From: Theocolax elegans
Lineage: Eukaryota > Arthropoda > Insecta > Hymenoptera > Cerocephalidae
Direction of reading: 5' to 3'
Length of the DNA: 64,000 nt
NCBI GenBank assembly: GCA_026168455.1
Contig: CM047426.1
Location: 58,935,812-58,999,811, forward strand
In this document: positions 34,447-44,942 of the stretch, piece after piece
How positions within the stretch are numbered: position 1 is the first letter of the stretch
Layout of the letters: each line of letters starts with the position of its first letter
Notes under the pieces: generated by a model
The model's input: the letters and a program-made list of their open reading frames with translations, nothing else
Databases searched by the model: none
What the model was told of the DNA's origin: nothing
Position numbers and translations under genes: made by a program

Positions 34447-34638
34447 TTAAGTATACAATAATAAATTCTCTTTACAAGGTTTAGTTAAATACGTACAGGC
34501 ACGGTGTATAATATTACTGAATTCGAAGTGATTTCTGTCTTTCAACACACTTATAATCATTGATCTAATAATCTTATTGTCAAACAATCCTATTTTATAC
34601 ATATGATCAATCGTACCGCTGCTACATAAAGATACCAA
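34447..34638 (-). CDS. Small Polinton upstream ORF (YKIGLF type)
   Basis: About 63 codons with IDHMYKIGLFDNKIIRSMII. It matches 39529-39801 of Polinton B (IRKLYKLGLFQNKYILEIVV) in sequence and position upstream of POLB. The start codon is uncertain; the reading frame is open further upstream (about 34665). Function unknown. Confidence 0.45.
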   Translation of the reverse strand: MVSLCSSGTIDHMYKIGLFDNKIIRSMIISVLKDRNHFEFSNIIHRACTYLTKPCKENLLLYT

Positions 34639-34910
34639 AGACCGTATTTTTTTAGCAAAATTATAGTAGAAAAAGTCTTTAGATTTTTTCTACGTATATT
34701 GTTGTTGATCATGCAAATCATCGGTTCGCGTGTAATTGCTATACGTAAAATACAATTGAAAACACTAAGTACGTGAATCTTAGATACTTGTTCTATAATC
34801 GACTTTGAAAAGAATGCTGTCTGCGTAAAATCGTGTCCAGTTATACGGCTACTCAGTTGCGAACAGTGGGGATTGCAATATATACTGCGATGAAAAATGC
34901 AATTCGTTAA

Positions 34911-35674
34911 CCTTTAAAGGGCCGGGGTTTTGAAAAATTTGAAAATCGCATTTTTCTATAGGAATGTGGTCTAAGGTCCCTGAGGTAAATGTTGAAATTT
35001 TCAAAATTTCAGAAAAACGTTAAAATGCACAATTTATTTCATTTTCAGCTGTATTTAGGTTTTATCTGGTCATTCTATATCAATATTACTTAAAAATATT
35101 ACAAAGGGCATATCAACCGGCGATATCTGAGTTTCTTTATTCTTTACATTTGAAAACTACACAACACAGACACACACATACACACACACATGGAATCAGG
35201 AGTTCGCCACGTCCACGTCGTTGATTCTGGGCAAAGCTAAGAGCGAGCATGTTTACTCATTTTTTCCCTCAAACATTCTTTCGGGTTATTGCTAGACATA
35301 ATTTTCAAACGAAATGGACATTTTGCAAATTTGACCTTGAAATGACTTTGACCCTGTGGTCATGAGGTCAATCCGACTTCATATTCGGATTCAGCGACCC
35401 CAAAAACATGAGCATTCTGAATGAAAAATTGTAACTAGTGACTTCTGAAACTCCTACACATAATTTTCAAGTAGGATTGACATCAAAACTACAAATGTCT
35501 CGGAAACTTAGCCATATTGCATCCCCCATTTTGAATTTAATTTTTTTGGTTGCAGAATCATGTTTGGAGACTTCGTTAACCCTCACACCTGAATTGAGTT
35601 ATTTAAATAAAAAAAATTGAGTACTTATGAAAAAAAATGTTTACGCCTCTAGGCGTTTTCCGGCCCTCTAAAGG
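34911..35674. mobile_element. piggyBac-like MITE with TTAA target duplication
   Basis: Ends CCTTTAAAGGGCCGG (34911-34925) and CCGGCCCTCTAAAGG (35660-35674) are inverted repeats with one mismatch. TTAA lies immediately outside both (34907-34910 and 35675-35678), the target of piggyBac transposases. The 764-bp body has no transposase ORF and includes a short CA/CACACA tract near 35165-35190. Confidence 0.85.
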
Positions 35675-35678
35675 TTAA

Positions 35679-36327
35679 ATTCTAGGACGTCTTTAAACCT
35701 CAAACATATGTAACATGATGAACTGTAAATAAGAGCAAATATCGTACCGATGAGAGTTATGTCTGTTTTATATCATTGTTATAAATGAAAAGTCAAATCA
35801 AGCAAGAGAAGTGGTAAATTTTAAAACACAAATTCGCAGATACTCCACTCCACTTATAATTTGTAATATTAAGTCAAATGTCTGCTTTCAATGACATCTG
35901 AATATGAGAAAGAAATGAAAATATGTACAATTATAGAATTTCATGTGAAACGCTAAACTCTGCTTAGACGTTTTAATACTTAATATAACGTGATAGTAAA
36001 AGCAAAACATCTGACGTATGCGGTCAGTTTTGTACAATGTTTCTACAATGTATGAATAAAATAATCGGTATACAGAAGTTTCTCAAACGTTTTTCTACTG
36101 ATCTTGTAAAGAACAATGGCATTGCACAAATACATGTGCGATATAAAAAAGATGACTGGAATTTACTTGGAATTTACTGGAAACGGTGGTTGCAGTGTCA
36201 GATGTTTACAAAAATTCGAGTAACAAGATGTCTTTGTTATAATGTGAGGATATATACCCCTACTACCATGCTCCGTTCCACCTCTTCAAAAGTGTTAGGT
36301 ACGTGGTAGCTCGCTGTTGGTCACATT
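35679..36327. other. No feature recognised
   Basis: AT-rich DNA. The open frame at 36037-36309 has no recognisable content. Confidence 0.45.
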
Positions 36328-36654
36328 TTACACATAATTCTCCCCCCTATCACTAGACGTAATTGAAAGAGCGACTCCACCAGACCAAACGGCCTCAATC
36401 TTAAAGTACCATCTCTGTTCCGCTGCTCGACATTCATTTTTTAAGTCGCATTGGCTGATAACTACCCAAGTATGTAAGCGAGAAATAGAAGTCCAGCGAT
36501 TAAGATCATATCGGATTATATCTCGTTTTTTACAGTTTAAATAAATCTTACAGTAAAGAAGATTCTCATCGGGTTCGAATTCGACGATATAGAAGACGTT
36601 GAGATACGTCCGGTAGTGCGCTTGACCGGTACGGATTTTGTCGGTACTGCATTT
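36328..36654 (-). other. Open frame of 108 codons without a start, unrecognised
   Basis: Bounded by stops at 36655 and 36328. It reads phrases such as TGQAHYRTYLNVFYIVEFEP and RWYFKIEAVWSGGVALSI. Residue mix looks protein-like rather than random AT-rich translation. It lies upstream of Polinton A on the same strand and could be an exon of an unknown element. Low confidence. Confidence 0.3.
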
Positions 36655-36907
36655 TCAACGCTTGGATGGTCCGAATTAGTTTCAACTCTTTGATAAAATT
36701 ACTGTTTTCGAGGATTTAAGGATCGTCTTTAGGATCACAAAGTTTACGTTTATCCGCAATTAATGATAATATAGACTGAAATTCTTGAGGTTATGTATAA
36801 AGATGGCTTCTTTTCCTTATGTACCAATATCATTATTGATATGACAAATTTTATTATTTTTAATAAGAAATTCTACTACAGTACATAGTAAAAACAAATT
36901 AAGGTAT

Positions 36908-37116
36908 TCTTTTTTTTTATTATTTTAACGTCGCTCTTTTTATGCTCCCAAATCGGTGCTAATCAACGACGGAAGTCATACGATGTCTTCGTTAAGAAAG
37001 CACTGGTTGTAACTACATTTCCCAGTGATGTTTGTATCAATCGTCCGGGCCGGGAATCGAACCTGGGATCTCCAGATTACGAGCCCGATACCCTACCGAC
37101 CGAACTATCGCAGGCC
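36908..37116 (-). mobile_element. tRNA-derived SINE
   Basis: The minus strand starts with a tRNA-like head: A box TAGTTCGGTCGG (37096-37107) and a perfect B box GGTTCGATTCC (37063-37073), with an anticodon-loop-like CTCGTAA between. The 5' and 3' acceptor strands do not pair, so it is not a working tRNA. About 120 bp of unrelated body and an A-rich tail (36908-36925 on the plus strand is T-rich) follow. RNA polymerase III would transcribe it. Confidence 0.82.
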
Positions 37117-37417
37117 TCTATTTTTAAATGTTTTCGTTATACATAGAAAATTCAAAATGGATTTACAATAATTAAAAAAATTTAATTGCAAAATCAATTG
37201 AAAACATTAATTTATAATTACTTATTTAAATAAAATATCGTACAAAACTTATGGGTGCTGCATTTGATGTATTAATCTATTCAATCATTTAAAAGTACCA
37301 AATAATCAATTTAAATATACAGGTATAGATAGCTACTCAAAATTCAATAATCATTTAAAAGTACAGAATAATTAATGTAAAATTACAGGTTTACATTTAC
37401 GAACTTTTAGATAAATA

Positions 37418-37600
37418 AATTTTGTACGTTGCTTTTCAACATTGCTTAGACGTTGTTACACCGTTGGCTTCCACCCATTGTGGCAACTCATAAAATATTA
37501 GTGGACGTTTTCCATGTTGCAGTAACCTTCATATCAACGTTGGAACGTTGTCAAAATAACATTGACACAATAACGTTGCCACAACGTTGTGTGCTGATAG
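37418..37600. repeat. Cluster of AACGTTG/CAACGTT words
   Basis: Within about 180 bp the words ACGTTG, CAACATTG and CAACGTTG recur many times in both orientations, four or more as the palindrome AACGTT. It may be the inner part of a degenerate MITE family. Confidence 0.5.
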
Positions 37601-37732
37601 GAATGATATTTAAATGCTCATGATATATGACTCTTTAAAACATACTATAAACAGTATTGCAAAATGTAAACACAGCCATGTAGATATATTTCTACACTAT
37701 CGTAATATTCTATATTCAAGAATATAGTTATG

Positions 37733-37810
37733 AGGGCACTATAGCGCGCCGAAACAAACGTGACTTATCCAGACAGTGTGCGTTCGTTTGATGTTCCGCT
37801 ATAGTGCCCT
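37733..37810. repeat. 14-bp perfect inverted repeat, 50-base spacer
   Basis: AGGGCACTATAGCG (37733-37746) and its complement at 37797-37810, with further partial pairing inside (AAACAAACG with CGTTCGTTT). A 78-bp hairpin: a short MITE or hairpin RNA. Confidence 0.7.
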
Positions 37811-38639
37811 TGATGTATATCGTAGTTCATACTGCTGACCAAGCAGATGAAGTAACATTTTTATTTACATTATAAATGAAAAAAAAAGATGCACTGTGTA
37901 AATATTTAGCTTATGTTCTTTAAAACACGTACCGTATATTACTATACCAAACGTTATACGATAATTAATCAAGGGATTAAATTTCAGACGGAGCGGCACG
38001 CTTTTGTAATCGTGTTTTTAACATCATACGCAAACTACAAGTTAAGTTCTTAGAAACGTGATTATTTTGATTGTATATTAATTGAACTATTTATTAATTG
38101 TATAGATATTATAAACTATTTTCACCTTATTTTTTGTAGACTGTAAATCCACCTGGATATTCCAAAATCCTGTATCCAGGAAGCGTACAAAAGACACAAA
38201 ACCACTTTTTGTGCTTAATAGGCTTTAAAATTTCAAAAGTTTTATTTTTTTTGCACGTTTAAATTTTTTAATAAATCACTTAATGAAGCTGCTTTTTTTA
38301 TAGCAACGCCTCCTAGTAGCACGATTGTTCCTGACTTTTTAAGTAAATGTATAATCAATTTATGAATCTAATACCAAATCGCCTACTAAATTGAGAGTGT
38401 TCAGTATTTTTTGTTTCACTCAATTGTTATTGTTATTATACTCTTTTAAAATACTGTCTATTGCGATATTTTTTAAATTAAATTCTTTTATTATATAATC
38501 ACACATCTTTTTATACAAGAGAACACTAGAGAGAGAAGACTGACAATATAAAATAGATTCATACATTTTGTCTTCTTGTGTGCTGATATTACAAATTTTT
38601 CTACAGTATTATTTACAGTATTGTGTACAGTATTATATA

Positions 38640-38860
38640 TACATCTTTTTCATAATTGCGTTGCAGAAAATACAATGTATTTTATTTTGATCTTTAACTA
38701 AACCGACACACACATTTTAAATTATTGTAGCAATTAGGACAAACCCATCCCCAACACTGATAACAGTGAAACCACTGTACCTAGTTTTTTGACTGTCTGT
38801 AAAATTATAGCTCACAAAATACACATCGATCTTTTCTTGTAATTTATTTTGCGCTTGTTG
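38640..38860 (-). pseudogene. Zinc-binding remnant, possibly a transposase C-terminus
   Basis: The minus strand gives a broken reading with RCVFCEL, then VQWFHCYQCWGWVCPNC. The spacing CX2C ... WFXCX2CX2WXCX2C recalls the zinc-binding tail of CENP-B/jerky-type transposases. Stops interrupt it and no catalytic domain was found nearby. Confidence 0.3.
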
Positions 38861-38892
38861 GTGTACTTAATAATGGTGTTTTAATTTCCTGC

Positions 38893-39237
38893 TCATGAAT
38901 TAAGTTTATTAAGGTTAATACAATGTGACGCAACTGATTCCTCTTCAGTGAAACCTTTGAATTCTGCATCAGAATCTGAGGTAACACTTACTTCATTGGC
39001 AGGTATTTCATATTCTTCCGCTACTGTTTCAATGTCGATTTCAGATTCAGTATCATTATTCACAGAAACATCCGTCAATATTTCCGTGTTTATTTCTATT
39101 TCATCGTAGGTATTGAACACCGTTCCAACATCGATTTCAGAACCACTGTCAGAGTAAAGATCGTTATTTTTTAATATTTGAAATTCTGTTTCGTGGATCG
39201 GTAATTCGTTACCGTTGAAGATGGTTTTGTTAGACAT
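38893..39237 (-). CDS. Unrecognised acidic 114-aa ORF
   Basis: Starts MSNKTIFNGNELPIHETEFQ and is very rich in Asp, Glu, Ser and Thr, with repeated phrases DTESEIDIETV and SGSEIDVGTV. It looks like an N-terminal acidic tail, of the kind seen at the start of some DDE transposases, and lies just upstream of the zinc-binding remnant on the same strand. It diverges from Polinton B. Intact but short; nothing else supports it. Confidence 0.4.
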   Translation of the reverse strand: MSNKTIFNGNELPIHETEFQILKNNDLYSDSGSEIDVGTVFNTYDEIEINTEILTDVSVNNDTESEIDIETVAEEYEIPANEVSVTSDSDAEFKGFTEEESVASHCINLNKLNS

Positions 39238-39528
39238 GTTGCCGTGTGAGAAACGGTTTTTGTACTAATAAAATAAAAATACGGTTACTCGTAGCTCTTA
39301 CTTCTTGATGAACTATATTTTTATATAAATATACATACACAAGGGTAATAGATATAAGCTGATTATTTTATATACCGTATTAGTTTCCGCTGACAAAAAA
39401 TGCAATTATTTACACAATTTTTCTTTCTATGTAAAACGATATCAAATTAATAACATTACGAGTAAAACGGGATTTGTAATATACTTTTATAAAAAATCCA
39501 AGCTAAAATTGCAAATAATGTATAAATT

Positions 39529-39801
39529 ATGATGTATAAAGAATTTAAAACAAGAGTTAATTTTATACTACAGAATATTAAATTACATGTCTTCTTATTA
39601 CTTTGCCGTTTGAGTACTATTAGAAAGTTATATAAATTAGGTCTGTTTCAAAACAAATATATTTTGGAAATAGTCGTTAATGTTATTAAACGTTTGTACC
39701 CTCAAGGACATCCTGAAGCTAATGACATTATACAAAAATATCGTAAGTATATATTGCAAATGTCTAAAATTATTACTGTAAATATACATGTACCAAAGTA
39801 A
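39529..39801 (+). CDS. Small Polinton upstream ORF (YKLGLF type)
   Basis: 90 codons with STIRKLYKLGLFQNKYILEI and a C-terminal LQMSKIITVNIHVPK. It corresponds to 34447-34638 of Polinton A. No domain recognised. Its repeated presence upstream of POLB in opposite orientations supports a real gene or exon. Confidence 0.5.
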   Translation: MMYKEFKTRVNFILQNIKLHVFLLLCRLSTIRKLYKLGLFQNKYILEIVVNVIKRLYPQGHPEANDIIQKYRKYILQMSKIITVNIHVPK

Positions 39802-39840
39802 AGTAACGATAAATAAATTATATTTACAGCGTTACTTCGA

Positions 39841-39930
39841 ATGAATGAGGATTCAGAAGGACTTAATTTAATATTAAAATGTGATTTTAAAAATGGTAAT
39901 TTTAGAAGTTTTTATATGTTTATTAAATAG
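39841..39930 (+). CDS. Short Polinton upstream ORF (MNEDSEG type)
   Basis: 29 codons, MNEDSEGLNLILKCDFKNGN onward, matching the start of 34166-34420 in Polinton A. A further acidic piece, MEIVQLSSDTDSESETES, opens at about 40009. The gap between them starts GTTTAA and ends AACAG, so splicing into POLB is possible but not shown. Confidence 0.4.
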   Translation: MNEDSEGLNLILKCDFKNGNFRSFYMFIK

Positions 39931-40324
39931 GTTTAAACCTGTTAGTGAATCGTTTTTATATAATTAACAGCAGTACAGGATAATACACCATCGTCAAGTA
40001 GAGCATGTATGGAGATTGTTCAGCTGTCATCGGATACCGATAGTGAAAGTGAGACAGAATCATGTGCAGAGAATTACCATCTATCATAGGATTGAATTAC
40101 ATAAAAAAAAATTTCAGACGGTGAAATACAGAGCGGACAAGGCGGAGGTATTAAAAACCCACGGTTTTTAATCGAAAGTAAAACATCTCTTTTTTATCAA
40201 CGTTTCGAGTTAGAAGGTGTCAAGATTCAGGGTCGCATAACTAATGTTCCAGAGGGATACAATATTTTAGATTGGTTGGAAAGTGCAATAAGAGAGTTGT
40301 ACAGAAAACTCATCGATGGTCATG

Positions 40325-40894
40325 TGTTATGTCCTGAATACTAAAAGCTTAATCTAAACAATGACGCCTGTCGCTTAGCCAGGACTCGAACCTAGGGAAT
40401 GTTTAGGAAAACTAAGAGTATGTTTTACAGAACATAAACGTATTATCTAGTGGCAGGAAAGAAGGAGAGCTCTTTCCACACTAGTATTAATCAATTATTT
40501 TTATATAAATTGAGTACTTACTCAGTATTTCTTCTCTTGAAGATCTTTGCTTCCTTGTATTTTAAGTAAATGAATAATTAACACTTTGTTTATAATTGAT
40601 TTAAATATATTATAAAATTTATTAATTTTGCACTTTTACAATATTCTTGATTTCTTTATAATTAGTACTCTCAGTCTTAAACACTTGAGAGACGAGCCGA
40701 CGCGTGATTCGAACTGCCTAATTGTAGGTCAACATCTTCAATTTATTGTAAAAGAATGTTTATAAATTATAAAATTAATTTACAAATTTTAGTCGAATAT
40801 TACCATGATCTCATTTAACAAATCGCTGAGTTTGCATTTTGACTCTTCGATTCATTGCTAATATTCAGGTCATTTACGAAACTCTACGTTCGCA
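40325..40894 (-). repeat. LTR (3' LTR on the minus strand)
   Basis: Matches 45651-46220 with at most one substitution seen (GACGCC versus GGCGCC). Contains GGTTCGAGTCC on the minus strand (40382-40392), identical to a pol III B box, and a second tRNA-like word AGTTCGAATCAC (near 40712); whether either works is unknown. Confidence 0.85.
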
Positions 40895-41196
40895 TTTAAA
40901 TTTCCTAAAAACTGTTCAATATTTATTTCTTTATTTGTAAAAAAATCTACAAGATTTACATAATTATCAACTTTTGATTGATCACTTACCCACGAATCTA
41001 TTACACTTTCATCATTATTTTTTTCAGTTAAAATTTGCGTTTTTGTATTATTTACAGTATCAATTAATTTTGTTGTTTCAATATTTTCATAAAAATCAAT
41101 TAAATCTTTATTTGAAAAAATCAATTAATTCTTTATCTGAAAAATCAATTAAATCTTCATTTAAAACATCGATTAAATCTTGATTCGAAAAGTCTA

Positions 41197-42042
41197 TTAA
41201 TCATTACTTTTTCCAAAATTACCTTCAGCTACTTCTTGAAATTTATTTTGATTTATTTCTTCACAAGTTTTATCATGAATATTTTCAATTATATTGAAAA
41301 ATTTTAAAAAATCTTCATTTATTGTACTTTGTATGCACATACTACTTTCTAAATTTTCTGTAAATTCTCTTTTTCTTATATTATTCTCATAATCTTTATC
41401 TTGTATTACTTCGTTACAATTATCTTTTATAATATGTACAGAATTTTCTTTACTTTCTATAGACTGCAGTTTATTCGATTGAATTTTTAATTTATTGTTG
41501 TTAATTTCTAAATAGCCTTTATCTAACCGAAGTTTTTGTTGCATAAGAATTTTTATACCTATTATGCCATCATAAGGTATTGAAAAATCTTCAGGAGCTA
41601 CGTGGAATTCAAAATTAATATTGTTTATTGCTAAATTTATAGTACCCAAAGTTTTAATAGCATTATCTGTTATGCCAGATATTAAAATTCTTCAGTATTG
41701 TTTATTAAATTAAATGGAATATTATCTTTTTTTTATAAGATTAATTTGTGCTCCACTGTCAATTAAAAATTTACATTTTTTGTTTGGTATTAAATCATCA
41801 ATTTCAATGTGTTGTAATAAATTCTCAATTTTAAAGACATAATTTCGTAAGTTATCCTGATTTACTAACGAATTATTACTCATATTATGAAACGGTTGGT
41901 CAATAAACTCATGTTTTGTTGACATTTGATATTGTAGGTCACCGAGTGTCTTGTCTTTATTATCTCTCCCTATGCACTCGAACCTGGAAGAGTGTTCTCG
42001 TTTCCCGAAAATTTTTGCTGACTGTCTCGATATTTTACGCAA
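41197..42042 (-). pseudogene. Retropepsin region of the LTR element
   Basis: First segment 42042-41722 ends KKCKFLIDSGAQINLIKK, with the aspartic protease active site DSG. After a frame break, 41649-41197 gives INNINFEFHVAPEDF and IPYDGIIGIKIL, matching the second half of retropepsin. It continues as about 110 Asn/Lys/Glu-rich residues with no RT motif. A further open frame (41124-40870) of the same character runs up to the LTR. The fusion downstream of Gag fits a gag-protease polyprotein. Confidence 0.75.
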
Positions 42043-42905
42043 TTTTCAGCTGTATGCCCGATTGCTTTGCAATTTGAACATAATTCATCTACACTACTTT
42101 CCAAAAGTTTCAGCATACTACAATTATCAATCAAATGATCAAAATTTTTACAAAATGAACATTGTTTTTTAGTTTGTTTATAATTTTTTAATGCTTGTAA
42201 TTTCCAACATTCATCGATTACATGACCTTTAAACTTGCAATAGTCACAAACCTTTCCTTGAGACATATTTCTATTTATTTTATTTGTGTTATTATTAAAA
42301 ATTTTATTTTGAAAATTACTATTCATATTTCTCGAATTTACTTGTTGATTATAATTTTGCGAAGATTTAAATTGTGCAACCATTAGTTTTATCTGTTCAC
42401 ATTCAGTTGATAAATGTCCTTCATTACAAATTGAACAAAAGCTAATTTTTTCATTTTTACAATTTTTACTTATATGTCCCTTACCTTTACATTTGAGGCA
42501 AGTCATTTCTGGACAATTTTCTAAAGAATGATTTATTTTTCCACAAAAACCACAATTTTCTACTATAATTTTCTTTTGACCTGAACAAACATTAGGATTA
42601 TGTCCGGAAAGACCACATTTCCAACAAATTATATATTCTGAAATAAAAGGACATTGATTTACTGTATGCGAAATTTCTTGACAATATTGACAATAACTAT
42701 ATTGATCTTTATTATATTTACAAGCACTTATTGAATGATTAGGGTTGACTGCAATGTTTACAAGTTAAATTTATTTTATTTGTGACAACTCTACAATTAT
42801 TTGAAAAATGATCTGTTCCTTTGCAATAGACACAGCCTGCTAAAGGACAAAATAATGCTTCATGTTGAATACCATGGCAAATTTGACAAGTTAAAATTTT
42901 TTTCC
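41970..42905 (-). CDS. gag: Nucleocapsid with eleven zinc knuckles
   Basis: Reading down the minus strand I count eleven Cys/His knuckles: CQICHGIQHEALFC, CVYCKGTDHFSNNC, one interrupted by a one-base gain in CCC near 42745, CQYCQEISHTVNQC, CWKCGLSGHNPNVC, CGFCGKINHSLENC, CLKCKGKGHISKNC, CSICNEGHLSTEC (one residue short before His), CDYCKFKGHVIDEC, CSFCKNFDHLIDNC and CSNCKAIGHTAENC. Retroviral and retrotransposon nucleocapsids usually have one to three. The array would bind single-stranded nucleic acid. A frame change between knuckles 6 and 7 separates 42506-41970 from upstream; all motifs themselves are intact. Confidence 0.82.
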
Positions 42906-43982
42906 GTTTCTGATTTAAAAAAACTATTATTTGCAGATAAACAATTACTATCTCTTAAGCTGTCTTGTTTCAAAATTAAATTTTCTATTTCTATAGCTTT
43001 TATAGATATTGATGATAAATCATTATGTTCCCCAACTCGGATATTTATTTCAAATTTTAAACCGTCTTTAAAATATTTTAAAGCATCTTTATCAACAGTA
43101 TCATTAAAATTTTTAATACTAGTATTCGTTTCTCCCGATTGTGCTTTTTTAATTTCTTTCATTTGTTTTACCAAATCTGTAATTCTATTAGTGTAACTAA
43201 CCACAGACTCATTTTTACCTTGTATAATTTGAGATAGTTTGCCATATAGTTCATATAAATTATTTTTTGAAGGATATAATTTTCTTATAATAGAAACTAA
43301 ATCTTCAATACTTTTAATATTAGAATTACCCAAAGCCTTATATGCTTCTCCTTTTAACTTAATTTTTAATACCTTAATTAAATTTTCTTCATCAATATCT
43401 GCAATAATACTTTTAGCCTGTTTTAATTTTTCTATATATTCTGTTGGTGTTGGATTATGCCCATCAAATTCAGGCACTAAATTCGCAACATCCTTTAAAG
43501 ATAATTTGAGTGCATTCTCTTGAGTCATATTATGTTTTTAAAATCAAATTTCCCAGATTAAGTGAACTATTCTCTACTTGATTTAGTGTTTCAATATCTA
43601 TTAAATTAGTTACTTCTACTTCTTCAGAATTATTCAATAAAAGACTTCTTTGGTTTAATAAACCTTCAATATCTGTATAATCGTTAAATCCAGTCGAATT
43701 TGTTATATCCCAAATTGTATCATCTAATGCAATAGCTGAATCTTTGTAAATACTAGAATTTTGTTCTAATTCTAAAGAAGTTGATGGTTTAGGATGGTTA
43801 ATTTCTGATGAAGATTCAACGTTATTTTTGTCTGTTGGTAAATTAAAACTAACAGTTTTTGAAGGAGGAGAACGTATTAATTTTGAACTCTTTTGAAAAG
43901 GATTTAATATTTGTTCTTTTAAAATAGGATTTTCTTTAACTAACCCTCTGGTTAATGGTTTATTATTTTCTGTATTTGACAT
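42860..43982 (-). pseudogene. gag: Gag N-terminus and capsid-like region of the LTR element
   Basis: 43982-43530 encodes a 150-residue leader region (MSNTENNKPLTRGLVKENPI...) rich in Ser, Asn and Glu. A frame change near 43530 leads to 43528-42860: LVPEFDGHNPTPTEYIEKLK, LKGEAYKALGNSNIKSIEDL, YELYGKLSQIIQGKNESVVS, a typical gag capsid pattern (pattern F.G...P..Y...L, then Y..L..L.Q...E....Y). It runs directly into the knuckle array. The first region is partly duplicated upstream (44286-44633). Confidence 0.8.
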
Positions 43983-44942
43983 TTGATTTTATGCATTATA
44001 AATTTCTTACAAATTTTACAAATAGTAGTTTTATTAATAATAATATTTATAAACAAAAATTATGAGTTTTTTTATGCTTTAATGATGTAAGATGCCAGTC
44101 CAATTTTGGGAATTGAACCTGACTCCACTTAAAATAATATATATCCTGTTAAATTAAATTTATTTAAAAAAGAAAATCTGTGTAAGTTATTTATCTTTTT
44201 CCAAAATTATTTATTCATACTTCTATAAAAAAAAATTTTATACTTAATTACTTTCTTACAAAGCTTGACTTAAAACCAATCCAGGTTAAAAAAGACTTCT
44301 TTGGTTTAATAAACCTTCAATATCTGTATAATCGTTAAATCCAGTCGAATTTGTTATATCCCAAATTGTATCATCTAATGCAATAGCTGAATCTTTGTAA
44401 ATACTAGAATTTTGTTCTAATTCTAAAGAAGTTGATGGTTTAGGATGGTTAATTTCTGATGAAGATTCAACGTTATTTTGTTCTGTTGGTAAATTAAAAC
44501 TAACAGTTTTTGAAGGAGGAGAACGTATTAATTTTGAACTCTTTTGAAAAGGATTTAATATTTGTTCTTTTAAAATAGGATTTTCTTTAACTAACCCTCT
44601 GGTTAATGGTTTATTATTTTCTGTATTTGACATTTGATTTTATGCATTATAATTTCTTACAAATTTTACAAATAGTAGTTTTATTAATAATAATATTTAT
44701 AAACAAAAATTATGATTTTTTATGCTTTAATGATGTAAGATGCCAAGTCCATTTTGGGAATTGAACCTGATCTCAACTTAAAATAATATATATCCTGTTA
44801 AATTAAATTATTTAAAAAGAAAAATTCTGTGTAAGTTATTTATCTTTTTCCAAAATTATTTATTCATACTTCTATAAAAAAAATTTTATACTTAATTACT
44901 TTCTTACAAAGCTTGACTTAAAACCAATCCAGGTTAAAAAAA
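43641..44942. repeat. 651-bp tandem duplication including the gag start
   Basis: 43641-44291 and 44292-44942 align throughout. Each copy contains the MSNTENN start and about 115 codons; the upstream copy (44633-44286) is cut off at the junction. Differences are mostly one-base gaps. The phrase CCAATCCAGGTTAAAAAA closes both copies. Confidence 0.92.

Larger units (their letters stand above)
16148..34665 (-). mobile_element. Polinton A (Maverick), broken by nested insertions
   Basis: Minus-strand Polinton genes occur in two blocks: 34665-31190 (small ORFs, POLB, packaging ATPase) and 17795-16148 (PLA2-like protein, integrase, capsid-type protein). Their order and orientation match Polinton B, so I treat them as one element split by the Penelope/LINE/MULE nest at 17796-31181. 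The genes equivalent to 50948-52080 of Polinton B are missing, so a deletion also occurred. No terminal inverted repeats were found. All large genes carry stops or frameshifts. Confidence 0.8.

Noticed and set aside
36908..37116. Functional tRNA gene
   Set aside because: Acceptor strands do not pair and an A-rich tail follows; a SINE fits better.
40382..40392. tRNA gene or SINE within the 570-bp direct repeats
   Set aside because: A perfect B box is present but no cloverleaf; the repeats flank a gag-protease body with TG...CA ends, so LTRs are preferred.
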